DNA from: Rotaria macrura
Lineage: Eukaryota; Rotifera; Eurotatoria; Philodinida; Philodinidae
Reading direction: 5' to 3'
NCBI GenBank assembly: GCA_900239685.1
Contig: OENT01000231.1
Location: 1-64,000 of the forward strand
DNA length: 64,000 nt
The translations under genes and the position numbers were made by a program. This document shows, piece after piece, positions 11,444-22,420 of the stretch; position 1 is the stretch's first letter; each line of letters opens with the position of its first letter. The notes under the pieces were generated by a model, which saw only the letters and a program-made list of their open reading frames with translations, had not been told where the DNA came from and made no database searches.

Positions 11444-13114
11444 ATGATGTCTAATACAATACGATCCAATTCTTATACTGAATCAGTACTACACGGTACG
11501 CATCCTCTTATAAAAGTACCGATAATAAAAAGTAGACGATCAAAAACGATGTGCACTGATAATAAAACATTTACATACGAACAGGGGATACCCGATTCAT
11601 CTTCAAATACAAGATCTGCTACAATATCAGGAAGTATAAAAAACGGTTTTTCCTCTAATAACCAATTCCAAATTTGTACGATTGATAAAATGATTTTCGG
11701 TTTCTTAGTCGTTGCTCCATCTTCCGATCATCAGCGTTTGCAGATTCAAAACTTGGTTTCGGATACTCATGCAAGAACATTGTGTTCTTTGCCAAAAGTT
11801 AAGCCACCACGTGAAGTTTCACTTCGCGTTAAATTTATTCGTCTAGGTGAAGTAAGTTCAATTTGTAATGTTTATTTATTCGTGATCACCATCTTAAAAA
11901 CCTACATGGCTCTGCATAGGTGAATACATTGCATGAAAAATTTTATGCTGAAGTCGTTATTGAAGCTCGATGGTTGTACGATCCGGAAGCAGCTTCATGG
12001 AATCCGAATCTTTTCGTTAAAAATGCACTGGGAGACGTCAAACAAGAATATGTTAGCGAATTAGTTAATAGTTTAGATGAACCAATGTATGCTGATAGTG
12101 AAGAACATGATATTACTTATGTTTGGGAAATACGTAAAGTGGCGGGTACATTTTGGGAAAAACTTGAATTAAATAGTTTTCCTGCTGACGTTCAACAGCT
12201 TTCATTACAAATTGTTACACGATGTCCAATAGAAGAATGTATTCTAGTTGAAAATCGTTTTCAACCATCAATGGTTAATCGAGAAGCATTTTTAGGTAAT
12301 TTTATATACAGAATAGAATAGAATCAATCAGTCAATAAAATAAATTTTATGTTGCATAGCACAACAAGAATGGTTTCTTTACGAACACATTGAATCACGT
12401 TCAACAATAACGATAGAAGAATTCAGTTTTCGACCAATTCGTCAATCAACTTACATTGGTAAATTTAAATGTGATGAATTCTATTTCTAGCAAAGATTTA
12501 TACTGATTTCAGTGACCTGTTGTGTTGCTCGTCGACCTGGCTATTTCTATTGGAATGTTTACTTACTTATTTTTCTCATAACACTCATTGCTCTTACTGT
12601 GTATGGTGTTGCACCTGAATATCCTCATAGTCGTCTTCAAATTACCGGTTGGTTTATCATGTCATGTTTTTCTTAGAACAGTTCATGACTGCATTTATTT
12701 TTCATAGGGACACTGCTACTTACTTCAATTATGTTCCGCTGGTCGGTATCTCGTCTCATTCCACCTGTTTCTTATCTAACCCTATTAGATAAATATACAC
12801 TGATATCATTAGTTTTTATTTCTCTAAATTCCATATGGCATTCAATAGTCGGTTTTCTAATTCGAAGTATGGGCATATCAAAAATGATCGATTATTATGT
12901 ACTTAGTTTATTTACAGCAATTTTTGTTAGTTATCATTTTTTAATGGCATTTTCTTTATTTCGAGCATTGCGTAGTCGTCAAATTATGCTTGAAAGTGAT
13001 CGTAAATATGCATCGAAACTAGCTGGTATGTTTGAAACGTTCGTACAAGGCCATAATGCCGTAGAACGCTTTAAAGATAGACAACATTCAAGTCACACAT
13101 CTTTATTTGTTTAA
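11444..13114 (+). CDS. Pentameric ligand-gated ion channel subunit without the Cys-loop cysteines
   Basis: Five exons: 11444-11851, 11920-12295, 12360-12458, 12513-12647, 12708-13114; 1425 nt, 474 aa from the first ATG. The N-terminus is uncertain, since the frame continues upstream into a signal-peptide-like stretch. The ligand-binding domain shows TLHEKFYAEVVIEARW and the family signature NSFPADVQQL (about 221-230). M1 follows the typical RRPGYFYWN; M2 lies near 336-356 with the usual downstream PPVSYLTLLDKY; M3 follows from about 369, and M4 is the hydrophobic run YYVLSLFTAIFVSYHFLMAF. The two cysteines of the canonical C-x13-C loop are Glu216 and Leu230, as in prokaryotic-type members. 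M2 is preceded by PHSR rather than an acidic ring; ion selectivity and ligand cannot be read. Converges on LRWD1. Confidence 0.85.
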
Positions 13115-13171
13115 TAAACCTATCTTTTTCTTTTTTTTATTTCACAAAAAAAATAAAGAATATAATCTGTA
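13113..13171. terminator. Interleaved poly(A) signals of two convergent genes
   Basis: Only 57 bp separate the two stop codons. AATAAA on the + strand occurs at 13113-13118, overlapping the channel stop, and again at about 13152-13157. The minus-strand AATAAA for LRWD1 is at 13136-13141. The mature 3' ends must overlap or nearly touch. Confidence 0.6.
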
Positions 13172-16100
13172 TTACTTTCGTTTATATACACATAGCAGAT
13201 TATTGTTTGTTGTTATACAAAGATAATTATCATTAAGACTAGCTGAAAGAAGACTAGGTATTGTTGAATTTTTAGCTTGTGGCCATGAAATTTCACAGCG
13301 TTTATTATCAAATGTTGGTTTCTTCAATTTTTTATTCATTACATGCATTCGAACTTGATGATGAAAAAGGGAACCATTATCACTAGCAATAACACATTCA
13401 AATGAAATGCCCTGTGTTCGATCATTTTCATTATTCGTTAAACATGTGGCCATTTTCATTGGAATTTGTCGATAAGGATTTGCTAATGTAAGAATAATAT
13501 GTAATTGTTGATTTGGAAGTGATTGTTCGAGATCGAAGAAACATATTTGATCGAAGCCAAGAATATTTATTCCTATTAAATGCGTTTGATTATCAATTAA
13601 ACAAATAGATTCGATATGTTCTCCAACTGTACACATCGATTTTGGAAATGTTAATCGCATAGGTGTTTGATTTTGTATCATAAATAGACCCGAATCAGTA
13701 CCAACAAGAAGTGGAATGTTATTCTTTGATATGGAATGAAAAAGTAAATCAGTTACATGAAGAATTGTATCATCGCCATTATCAAAATTATAAACATGTG
13801 TTGATGAAATTTTATTAACAAATATCGATGAGTCAGCATAATCAAATAGTGCATTTGGTATAGTTTTTTTACGAATAAACGATTGAAGACGATCAATATA
13901 AGAACGAATATTAAGAAAACGAACACTATGAAACGAACCTACAACCAATGTTGTTGGATCACTTGAATGCCATGTTAAACAACTAATTGAAGTATTCTAC
14001 AAAAAGCAAATAATAAAATGATTACTAATAGAATAGTAAGATGTTGCAGCAATTAATAGTCGATCTCAAATTTTATTTTGTATAAAAAGTTAAACATCTC
14101 TACAAATAGTTAATCTAGCATCGAAAATTAAAATTAATCTCAAATGAAGAATATTTAACCCCTATAATACCCAGCTTTCTGATATGAATTCTAATGTTTC
14201 ACACTTATCAGTAGATAGCTACCGATTCGGATTAGGATCCAGTACAACATGATACGATCAAGTTTTTTTCATTTTTTGAGTTCAAATTTCGTAGCAATAA
14301 GTCCTTCAATAAATGAGAAATACAGCCATACGACTTGATGTATGTTGGAATACTGGTCACAACAGTCAATAAATGATAGACACTGTAGTTACTCCCGTTT
14401 TCGTTAGCATGCAAAGTATAAGATACCGATAGATTAAGTTGTTTATTTCGGACGCAATTCACAAAAAAAACGTAGAAACATAACTCAACGATTTTTGAAG
14501 TCTTTTAGGTTTCAGCTTTTCGTTTCAGTACGCTATGAAATACAAAATATGACGCTCCATTGAGAAATCAATAGCACTCATGAGGAACATGCAACGATGA
14601 AAAAATTCCAGTATTGATATATAAAAAGAAATACGAAGCCAATCAGAAAGTCATATTTTTCAGTTCCTTTTATCATCACCCTATTCAGAATAGCACTTTT
14701 TACGAATGAAGAAATCTTTCAGTGGTAATCAGCCATGAAGAAATTCAAAAAAAACTAGGAAGAAACATTTTTCGAATATCTTTTATCTTGAGTAATTGAT
14801 TCGTTTATAGTATTCGTACATTTAGAACACGACTCGCTTGAATAGAAGTTGTTTCAATTAGGAACTTTTAGAACTGCACGAACTTCTTCATTGAATTATA
14901 GTATCGCATGTTTCTTAATAGAATTAATGAACATATTAAGAAACTGACCGCTATTAGATCAGTGCTATTTGTTATACGTGCATCGGTGGGAAGTCGTCTA
15001 TCATTGTCAAGAATTTTCACTGTCCAGATCAGTTCAAAACTTTCTAATCAGTCGATTTATCTAAGGATGTTGCATAAATTTGTTTCAATTACAAACTCAA
15101 TCCATTTCAACATTAGCTTACAGGTAATTCGATATGTCCAAACATGATTTTCCATTTATGTGATAGAAGATAAATGTGCCCATTGGTTGCACCAACTGCC
15201 AAAACTTTTAGATTTTCATTTTCTTGTCCAATTTCGATCCAACATAAACAAGAGAAATATTCACCATTCGTTCGTTCATTTTTATCTTTTATTTTTCGTC
15301 CTACGGGCATGGCAGTCGAGCGCAATGATGATACTTCATAAACATGCGTTACTTCACATGTATCACAATCAGTGAAGCATACTTTTTGACCACCACAACT
15401 AGCTAGAATATGATTCGATGAATTCGGTTCGAATGCACACATTCGTACTGATATCGTCGTTAAATCATTGTCTGTTGTTTGATGACAACGAAGAAATTTA
15501 ATCGGTTCGAAATATACCTTCGCATTCATTAAGTCATTAAAATCAGCGGTTAAATGTGTTCGTAGACTTTTTTTGGGTAGAATCATTGGAGATGATGAAC
15601 ACAATTCATGAATTTTATTTGCAATTAAATAATTTGCTAATGGGGATAAATTTATTTGAGAAAAATTCGATTGTTTTTCTAAAATTTTTATCATAGCATG
15701 ACGAAAATCATCGAGTAAACTTCTAACCATACAATGATTTTTATCATTAATCGATTCTTGTTTATATTTATCGTAATATGAAAATGACCATAGACGATCG
15801 ATTTTTGTTTCGATTACTTGTAACCACTGGTCCAGTTTTAATTGATTATCTTCAATTTGATCATAATTCGAATCAATAAGTTGCTCGATAGTTGGACAAA
15901 GATTCAATATTAAAAATTTTTCAATGCTCGCAAATAAATTTTCAGTTACATTTAATGTTTTTAAATGTTTGAAATCTTTCAGAAATAATAATGTTTCTAA
16001 TTTATTATGACTTACATTCAATGTTTCAATATAATTTTCACTTAATTTAGACCAATCGGTATTTATGGAATTTAATTGATTATAGGATAAATCAAGCGAT

Positions 16101-16282
16101 TGAAGTTTAGGCAAGTATTCGAATGGAAATGAATCAATTTTTATCAATTGTAAATTCGATAAGTTCAATTCTGTTATATGAGCGTACGATGATTGTGATG
16201 ATGATATACGCTTCGATGATATCATTAATGTTATAAATTCATTTTGAGAATTTTTACGAAGACGTTTAGTTGGTGATGTCAT
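13172..16282 (-). CDS. LRWD1: Leucine-rich repeat and WD repeat protein 1 (ORC-associated)
   Basis: Two exons: 15122-16282 and 13172-13996; 1986 nt, 661 aa, close to the human protein (647 aa). In vertebrates LRWD1/ORCA binds the origin recognition complex and repressive histone marks, stabilising ORC on heterochromatin. LRRs lie at about residues 38-125 (LNLSNLQLIKI, LQSLDLSYNQLNSI, LNVSHNKLETL, LKTLNVTENLF). A Lys/Arg/Ser N-terminus precedes them. The WD part starts near residue 280 (RMCAFEP, ILASCGGQKVCFTD) and runs across the intron to the C-terminus (LTWHSSDPTTLVVGSF, HVTDLLF, LCVYKRK). The 1125-bp intron 13997-15121 is about 20 times the local norm and splits the propeller. An acceptor-like TTTTAG lies 3 nt before the ATG. 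Confidence 0.85.
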
Positions 16283-16526
16283 TGTCTAAAATCAATCAAA
16301 TGTTGTTTATATTTTCATTATTCATTTTGAAACATTGGAAATTATTGTTTTTTTTGTTTGTCTGTTTAGTTTTTTGAAAATTACAGTTGTGAAAGACAAA
16401 TGACTAGTTAAAACAAGCAACACATTCATCTGACAATTAAAATAAAAGTACACTGTTGTTGAATGCGTTGAAAAAGATAAGAAAGAAAAAATCACCAAGG
16501 TAAAGAGGAACGAAAAAAATAAATAA

Positions 16527-18563
16527 TTATTCATTATCTAAATTAGCAGTCATCGTCGTTATTTCATTTATAAATGTTTCAGCAAAACGAGCAGCGGCTT
16601 CTTCGATTGCCTGAAACAGAAAAAAATTTAGCTAGATATTATTTTAATGCAAAGATAAATTAAATTTACGAGTTCATCTTGATCATTGCGAAGAAAATTT
16701 GTTAGATATTGTATGGGATTCGTTGGTGGTCTTCGATTTGAAGATAATATACCATCGGTTGAATCAACATCAGGATCACGAATAAAACGACCTAATGGGT
16801 CAACGTAGCCCATAGAAAATTTTCTAGAGTAACAAATAATCGATTTATTTTGAACAATGTTGTTTTTATTGAGCTCATACCCTTTGGATTTACTTGCTAA
16901 GTCGAGATTAAGACTTGCACTCGATGATGATGCACTCGGATTTCTTTGCCGATTTGATTGTATAGATGCAGTAGTGTTTGCGTGTGGTGATGTTTGTATA
17001 ACATTATCTGAACTAATCGATGCTGCATCTATCTCATTGAAAACCTTCAATTTTCTACAAAGGACAAAAGTAAACTCTTACCAGATTCTATCGTTTTTAT
17101 TGGTCGTGATGTTAGTGCTGCATCATCATTACGCAATTTTAACATGAGATCGCTGATTTGTCGATAGAACAGAGCACTATGTAAAAATTGAGGGAAATAT
17201 TCCTAAACAACAAAAAACGAAAAGATTTCTATGTGCTCTGTTCTCACAATTTTTATTTTCTATTTACACGTTGTAATATAACATAAACAATCCACGCTGT
17301 TTGATCAAATGTGTCACTTGACGGACCCGCATCTGTATCTGGTTGACAAATGCTACACTCGACTCGTGCACGAATAGCATCATCAAAGCCTAAACGTGAT
17401 GGAGCTTGTAATGATATGTATCTAAAATAAAGCAAAAACAACAATAGTTCAATATTGATTTATGCATTTCCACCAAATATCAACAATTACTGATCATAGA
17501 TGGCTATGGCATTATCAACTAATGTTTGATTATCAATCAGTCGATTGATCGTACTCTGATAAAAATCTTCAACTGCAAGCCAAAACCGAATTAAATCAAC
17601 AATTTTTTCTTGTTCAGCAAACTAAAATCATAACGTGGAATTTCAATTTTAGAGAAAACATACTATAGATTAGCTCTCTGTTCACCTCCATAAAATAGGA
17701 TAGTGATGAATCATTATAAATAATATCATGTAACTGTAACTGATTAGTAGTCAATATCTTCAGTTGATAGTTGATATGATAAGCACTCGATAAATAAGTC
17801 GGATATGCGCTAAAGTAAAAGAATTTCAAAAAATTCTGTGTTTATTTTGAAATCAAAACAAACTTTTGCTCGATATAGTTCCATGCAAATTCTCTTGCCA
17901 TTTGAAAACAATTCAAATCTGGTATTGTACTATTACTTGATGGACAAATTAATGCTATACAAATAAATAAATTAATTACAAAAATATCAAAAACATTTCA
18001 TAGAAATACAAAGAGTTATTCGGCGAATTTCATCACCAATTGGAATTAAATATTTAGCATCGATCGATAGATATCGATGAAATAGAGTTAATGCAGCTAT
18101 TTGCAGGTCATTAATTTCAGATGTTCTATCTCGAACCAATTTATCATATGCATGTATATCAAGAATAAATTTTAAATATGATGATGATGAACATGATTCC
18201 ATATAGAGAATCATATAATTTAATTCATCATTCGGTGTATAAACAAGATTGTAAAGAGATCGGCAAAGACGAGAATGACGAAGTGATGCAAGTTCAGATG
18301 TTATTGTACAATGACCTTATTTAATTAGAAGTCAAACATAGAAAAAATCGTAGGTGGAAATTTTTCTCTTACCTGATTGAATAGCTAAATCTCTATAGTA
18401 TGACCATCGTTGTATGCCAGATTGAGCTTCAGCACGATTTCTACTTTGACTACGAGCACGAACTTTTTCTAGACGAGATGAATTAATAAGACGAAAGGAT
18501 ATGAAATATACGAAACAAATAAAAACCTTTATTACTGTTACTGAATGCACGGAAAAAGGACAT
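16527..18563 (-). CDS. AKAP10: A-kinase anchor protein 10 (dual RGS domains, PKA-binding helix)
   Basis: Eleven exons (coding order): 18527-18563, 18373-18468, 18010-18315, 17864-17954, 17686-17809, 17491-17621, 17268-17421, 17082-17202, 16881-17028, 16670-16823, 16527-16610; 1446 nt, 481 aa. Human D-AKAP2 is 662 aa and tethers PKA regulatory subunits, with links to endosomal Rab proteins. RGS-A: YMILYMESCSSSSYLKFIL to KYLIPIGDEIRR. RGS-B: LKILTTNQLQLHDIIY, IRFWLAVEDFY, SRLGFDDAIRARVECSIC. Then the conserved block KFSMGYVDPLGRFIRDPD and a C-terminal amphipathic helix (ELAIEEAAARFAETFINEI) equivalent to the PKA-binding helix. The long insertion inside human RGS-A is absent. The junction between exons 8 and 9 (acceptor at 17029-17030) was chosen because a nearer AG breaks the frame. 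Confidence 0.88.
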
Positions 18564-20546
18564 AATTTTAATTGGAATATCTAAATATTGCAAAAACAAA
18601 AAAGTTAGAAATAGGTTATTGGATCTGTCGTCTTTCTTCGTTTCTTTCTTTCTATCTTTTCTTCTATTCCTTCACTGAATGAATGAATGAGTGACATGCT
18701 GCAATAGATGATTCAGATGTTGTTCAGATTTGTTACCGTTAAAGTCTACAGAGGGTGTTAGATGTTGGAGATTTAAAAACAATAGAAATTCACGATTAAT
18801 CAAATTTTTACAGATGACGTCTGTAATGAGTGACTGTATAATACTCTATGGTCAATGACCTGCTAGTGCATCTAGACGTCCTCAGTTTAATTGTGTGACG
18901 ATCTGCGAGATTTCAAGGTCTCAGGTTTTTGTTCATAATACATGTACGACTAAAGTGTAAATGCACAAGATTTTCACACTTGAATTTTATAACGCTTTTG
19001 GATGTTCGAAGAACAACAAAGAATAGAAGCATATTCAATCGTGGATTAAGAGAAAAAACACTGAAATTCATTTGTAAACAAAGCACTTTTCTTAAAGCTG
19101 TGCAATTTTTAAAAATGTGATCAAGAAACGACTCCTATTCTCTAATAGGTACGTAAAACAGAAAAATATTTTCCACGCTTATGACTGAGAACACTGTTAT
19201 TAGAGAAGACGACTAAAATATTTGAACTCTGGGTAATATAATATTTTTCTCTATTATTACTTCAAACGTAGAATACTATCATGAGTTCTTAGTTTCTGTG
19301 GAATATTGGCCATCTATTTACAGCTGATGTCCTAAATCCAGTCATTTTCTCATTGAATATTGACTTTGAAATTAATTTCCTATTATAATCACCAATAGAA
19401 ATCTGAAAAAGAGTTGATGTACAAATAAATATCTCTATAAATCTAGTCCTTCGTGTATACAACATATTGCCTTTAATGATTAATCTCAATTATCATGAAA
19501 ATCAACTAATCATTCGATTTCATTTAGTGTAAAGTAGGATCACAAGGCTAAAATACTTAGATAAAGTCATCATCAGGCATAAAACACTTTGCAATTCAGG
19601 CGATACTCATTTTGTAAGTACTGACACAGTTTTGTGAATTTTCCTCATGCGAATATAATAATTCAACCATTTCTTCAACGAAAATAAAACATGTGAGCTT
19701 TAGAAATCAACCTTCAAGTTTCAACCTTCAACTTTGCATCCATCAAGTTCTCAATAAGACAAGTTCATGAGTGTTCAGTTTTTTATTTTCTAGTATCGAC
19801 CTCTCCCGAAGCATGTAAACATTTCTTAGTCGCGCAAGTTATAAAAGTACTTGTTCAGTGCAATTTTTTCATTGAAAGCCGATTGTATCAGTAACATTCG
19901 AAGAGCAGTGACTATCCTAATTTTGAGAAACACCATAAAATAGAAATATCGATCGGTCTATTTCATTATACAAGCCGTCGAGAAAGGATTTTGTTGCATT
20001 TGATATATAAACATATTCTTCAGTGTTCTATATGCTTGATAGTCATTAAAGCAATATGTTGTTTATCATTTATGTATAGTCTTCCTTTGGAAAATTTCAT
20101 TCTAACAACTTGTTTTTTTCTTTCGAATAGTCGTGTGTTGTTGTACGCTCGTCATCCAAGTTAACATCATTACCTGTTAATTGTATACAGTTATTAAAAA
20201 TCAATTAAAATCTTGCAATCCTGTATCATGAAAGCAAGCTTTAATCAGTCGGCCAAGATTTTTTACATAGTCCAAATTCTATTGCAAATATCAAGCACAA
20301 CACTGAATGTACCTCGATTGCATCCTAACATTCTAATAATAGTTTATAGCTGTATGATTGAAACTTCCATTGAATAGTAAAAATAGTAATATGATAAAAA
20401 CTTCAGCTTGCTTCTAGAAAGGAAAATATCATTAGCAAATTATTCCTAATTCTAGTCGAATCACTTTTCACACATCGATCTACAATGAACATTCTATCTC
20501 ATTTATTTCTGTTTTAAGAAAAGTAAATTATTCATTCAAGAGTAGT
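18564..20546. other. Intergenic, no gene seen
   Basis: About 2 kb upstream of AKAP10 and downstream of the GH16-like gene. Short frames only, no repeat structure recognised. An acceptor-like site lies 17 nt before the AKAP10 ATG. Confidence 0.45.
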
Positions 20547-22420
20547 TCAAACTCGAATCATTTTCCATTTTTGAAGATCATTATTCATGTTACGCCATAA
20601 TTGTAATTGTACGGCAGGTGACGTATCATTACTCGGTACTGAAATCAGTTTTTCTTCATTAGAATTATTTAGCGTAAACACACTAACAAGTTGTACTACA
20701 TCTGGAGTATCTTCATTGACGACTTGTATTCTCCACAATTGATTATCTCCAGTATGATAACCCCATTGAAGTAGATTAGTACCATCATTAATGCCCCAAT
20801 TTTCAGCATCTAAAGCTAGACGACTATGAGCTGCTATTATGCGATATTGACCACGGCCTGCATATTGAACGTGCCATTTCTATAAAGGAAAATCATCCAT
20901 GTTTATCGGAATTGATCCTTATAAGTAACTATATGAACTACAGAACCGGAAAAGATAATATGATAACCGCCCACACCCCCCCCCTCAAAATACAAGGCCA
21001 CCCTATACTAGAAAAATTCATCGGCCTTATTAGAATACCATGCTCTAATTAAATAATTAATTACGTATAAATTATTACTTTTTAAATTTAATTAATAGTA
21101 AGTTGAATTCTGTCACTTTTCTGCTGTTTTTTTGTCAAAAGATCACTTCATTTTCCACCATTTCCAATATATTTTCCTCAAAAGGGGAATTTTTCCATTA
21201 GAAATATCAAAAAAATTTAATTAAAGTTATTAATTAATACGAATTATTTGTTATACTAATAATTATAAAAATAATTAATAATTGGTTAAAAATTAACCTC
21301 AGTAGAAGGTCAATGAAAAAGTAATGATGTGTAGAGACGAGATACAAGGCCATGGCCTTGTATTCTGGGGAGAGGGGATTAAAATTAATTTAATGTTTAT
21401 ACTGCAGAGCAGTAAAGGAAAATAGAAATTGATGTATCTATGAATGATGATACAAGGATGACTTTTATGTTTTCTGTATTTTTACATAGATACGTTTAGT
21501 TTTTTTACTTAACTATTTCACGTACTTACTTGCCAATCGTAATCATAATCATACCATTGCAGGACTCGAGCTGCCCAATTATGCGATGCACTGTCGACAT
21601 CTATGGCAAGACCAGTTTGAACATTTATAAACTTGAAAAATCCATCATACTTTGGTTGCCACACTTCGATCGAATCAATACTCATTATGGATGGATAAGC
21701 TTGAGGTTCGATCGGAGAATCTTTCGATTTGCCTCCAACACCCAATCCAACAACTAAACACATGGTGTTTAGTTGTCGTAGTTCATCTGATTTTGTAATT
21801 GTATTAATCCATTTATCATCATAGTACCATGTTATTTTATCGTAACCCCAATCTAGTCCATAGCGATGTAGAGCATCACTTGTTTGCATATTATCTACTG
21901 TGAAAGTTTCATCTTGGACTTCACCTTGATTATTTGTATACTTAAATCCATATGAATAATGGGATCTCGTATTAAATACTTCCATAAGAGTAAGCATAGG
22001 TACTGTGCCTTGATCTTCAGAAACAAGAATCACTGATGGCCATGTACTTGCAGCCTCAGGTACTCGAACACTAATGCTGACAAGGCCATTTTTTATGCAG
22101 AATTTTCCATTGGTATTCACAGCACCCGAAGTAAAATCTAAATCGACAGGACCGAATTCTGTCAATAAGCCAAGTATGATCGATCGTTCTCTTGTAGCTG
22201 TAATATTTAACAAACCATTTTGTGTGACTCTTGCTTGACGTGAAATGGTATTGGCTCGATGATTGTAGTATGATCCCCATGGATAGCCAGTATTCCATAT
22301 GGTTGCATTAAGAGATGGAGGATCAAATGGTTCATATAATGTTCGACTTTGCCCATGAGTATTTTGAGTGAAACTAGACGGAATAATGCAAAAAAAAATA
22401 AAATGTATTATCATCATCAT
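20547..22420 (-). CDS. Secreted GH16-like (concanavalin A fold) protein with ricin-type beta-trefoil
   Basis: Two exons: 21530-22420 and 20547-20879; 1224 nt, 407 aa. The start chosen is the first of three ATGs opening a signal peptide (MMMIIHFIFFCIIPSSF). Residues about 30-270 follow the glycoside hydrolase 16 pattern: FTSGAVNT, SVRVPEAASTWPSVILV, LHRYGLDWGYDKITWYYDD, YPSIMSIDSIEVWQP. The catalytic motif E-x-D-x-(x)-E is replaced by MLTLME: the acid/base Glu remains, but the nucleophile Glu and middle Asp are gone, so beta-glucanase activity is doubtful. The C-terminal 130 residues carry three Q-x-W motifs (QKW, QLW, QKW), as in ricin B/CBM13 lectins. Probably a secreted glycan-binding protein. 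The 650-bp intron holds an inverted-repeat element. Confidence 0.85.
20975..21377. mobile_element. Intronic inverted-repeat element with C-run ends
   Basis: In the intron of the GH16-like gene. The left end is a run of C followed by TCAAAATACAAGGCCA; the right end, reverse-complemented, is CCCCTCTCCCCAGAATACAAGGCCA. The shared core is AATACAAGGCCA. The interior is extremely AT-rich (TTAATTAA-type words). No coding frame. Read as a non-autonomous element or remnant; exact borders and any target duplication are not clear. Confidence 0.5.

Noticed and set aside
17029..17055. 27-bp intron in AKAP10 using the nearest AG
   Set aside because: Too short and puts the next exon out of frame; the AG at 17029-17030 gives a 53-bp intron and keeps the frame.
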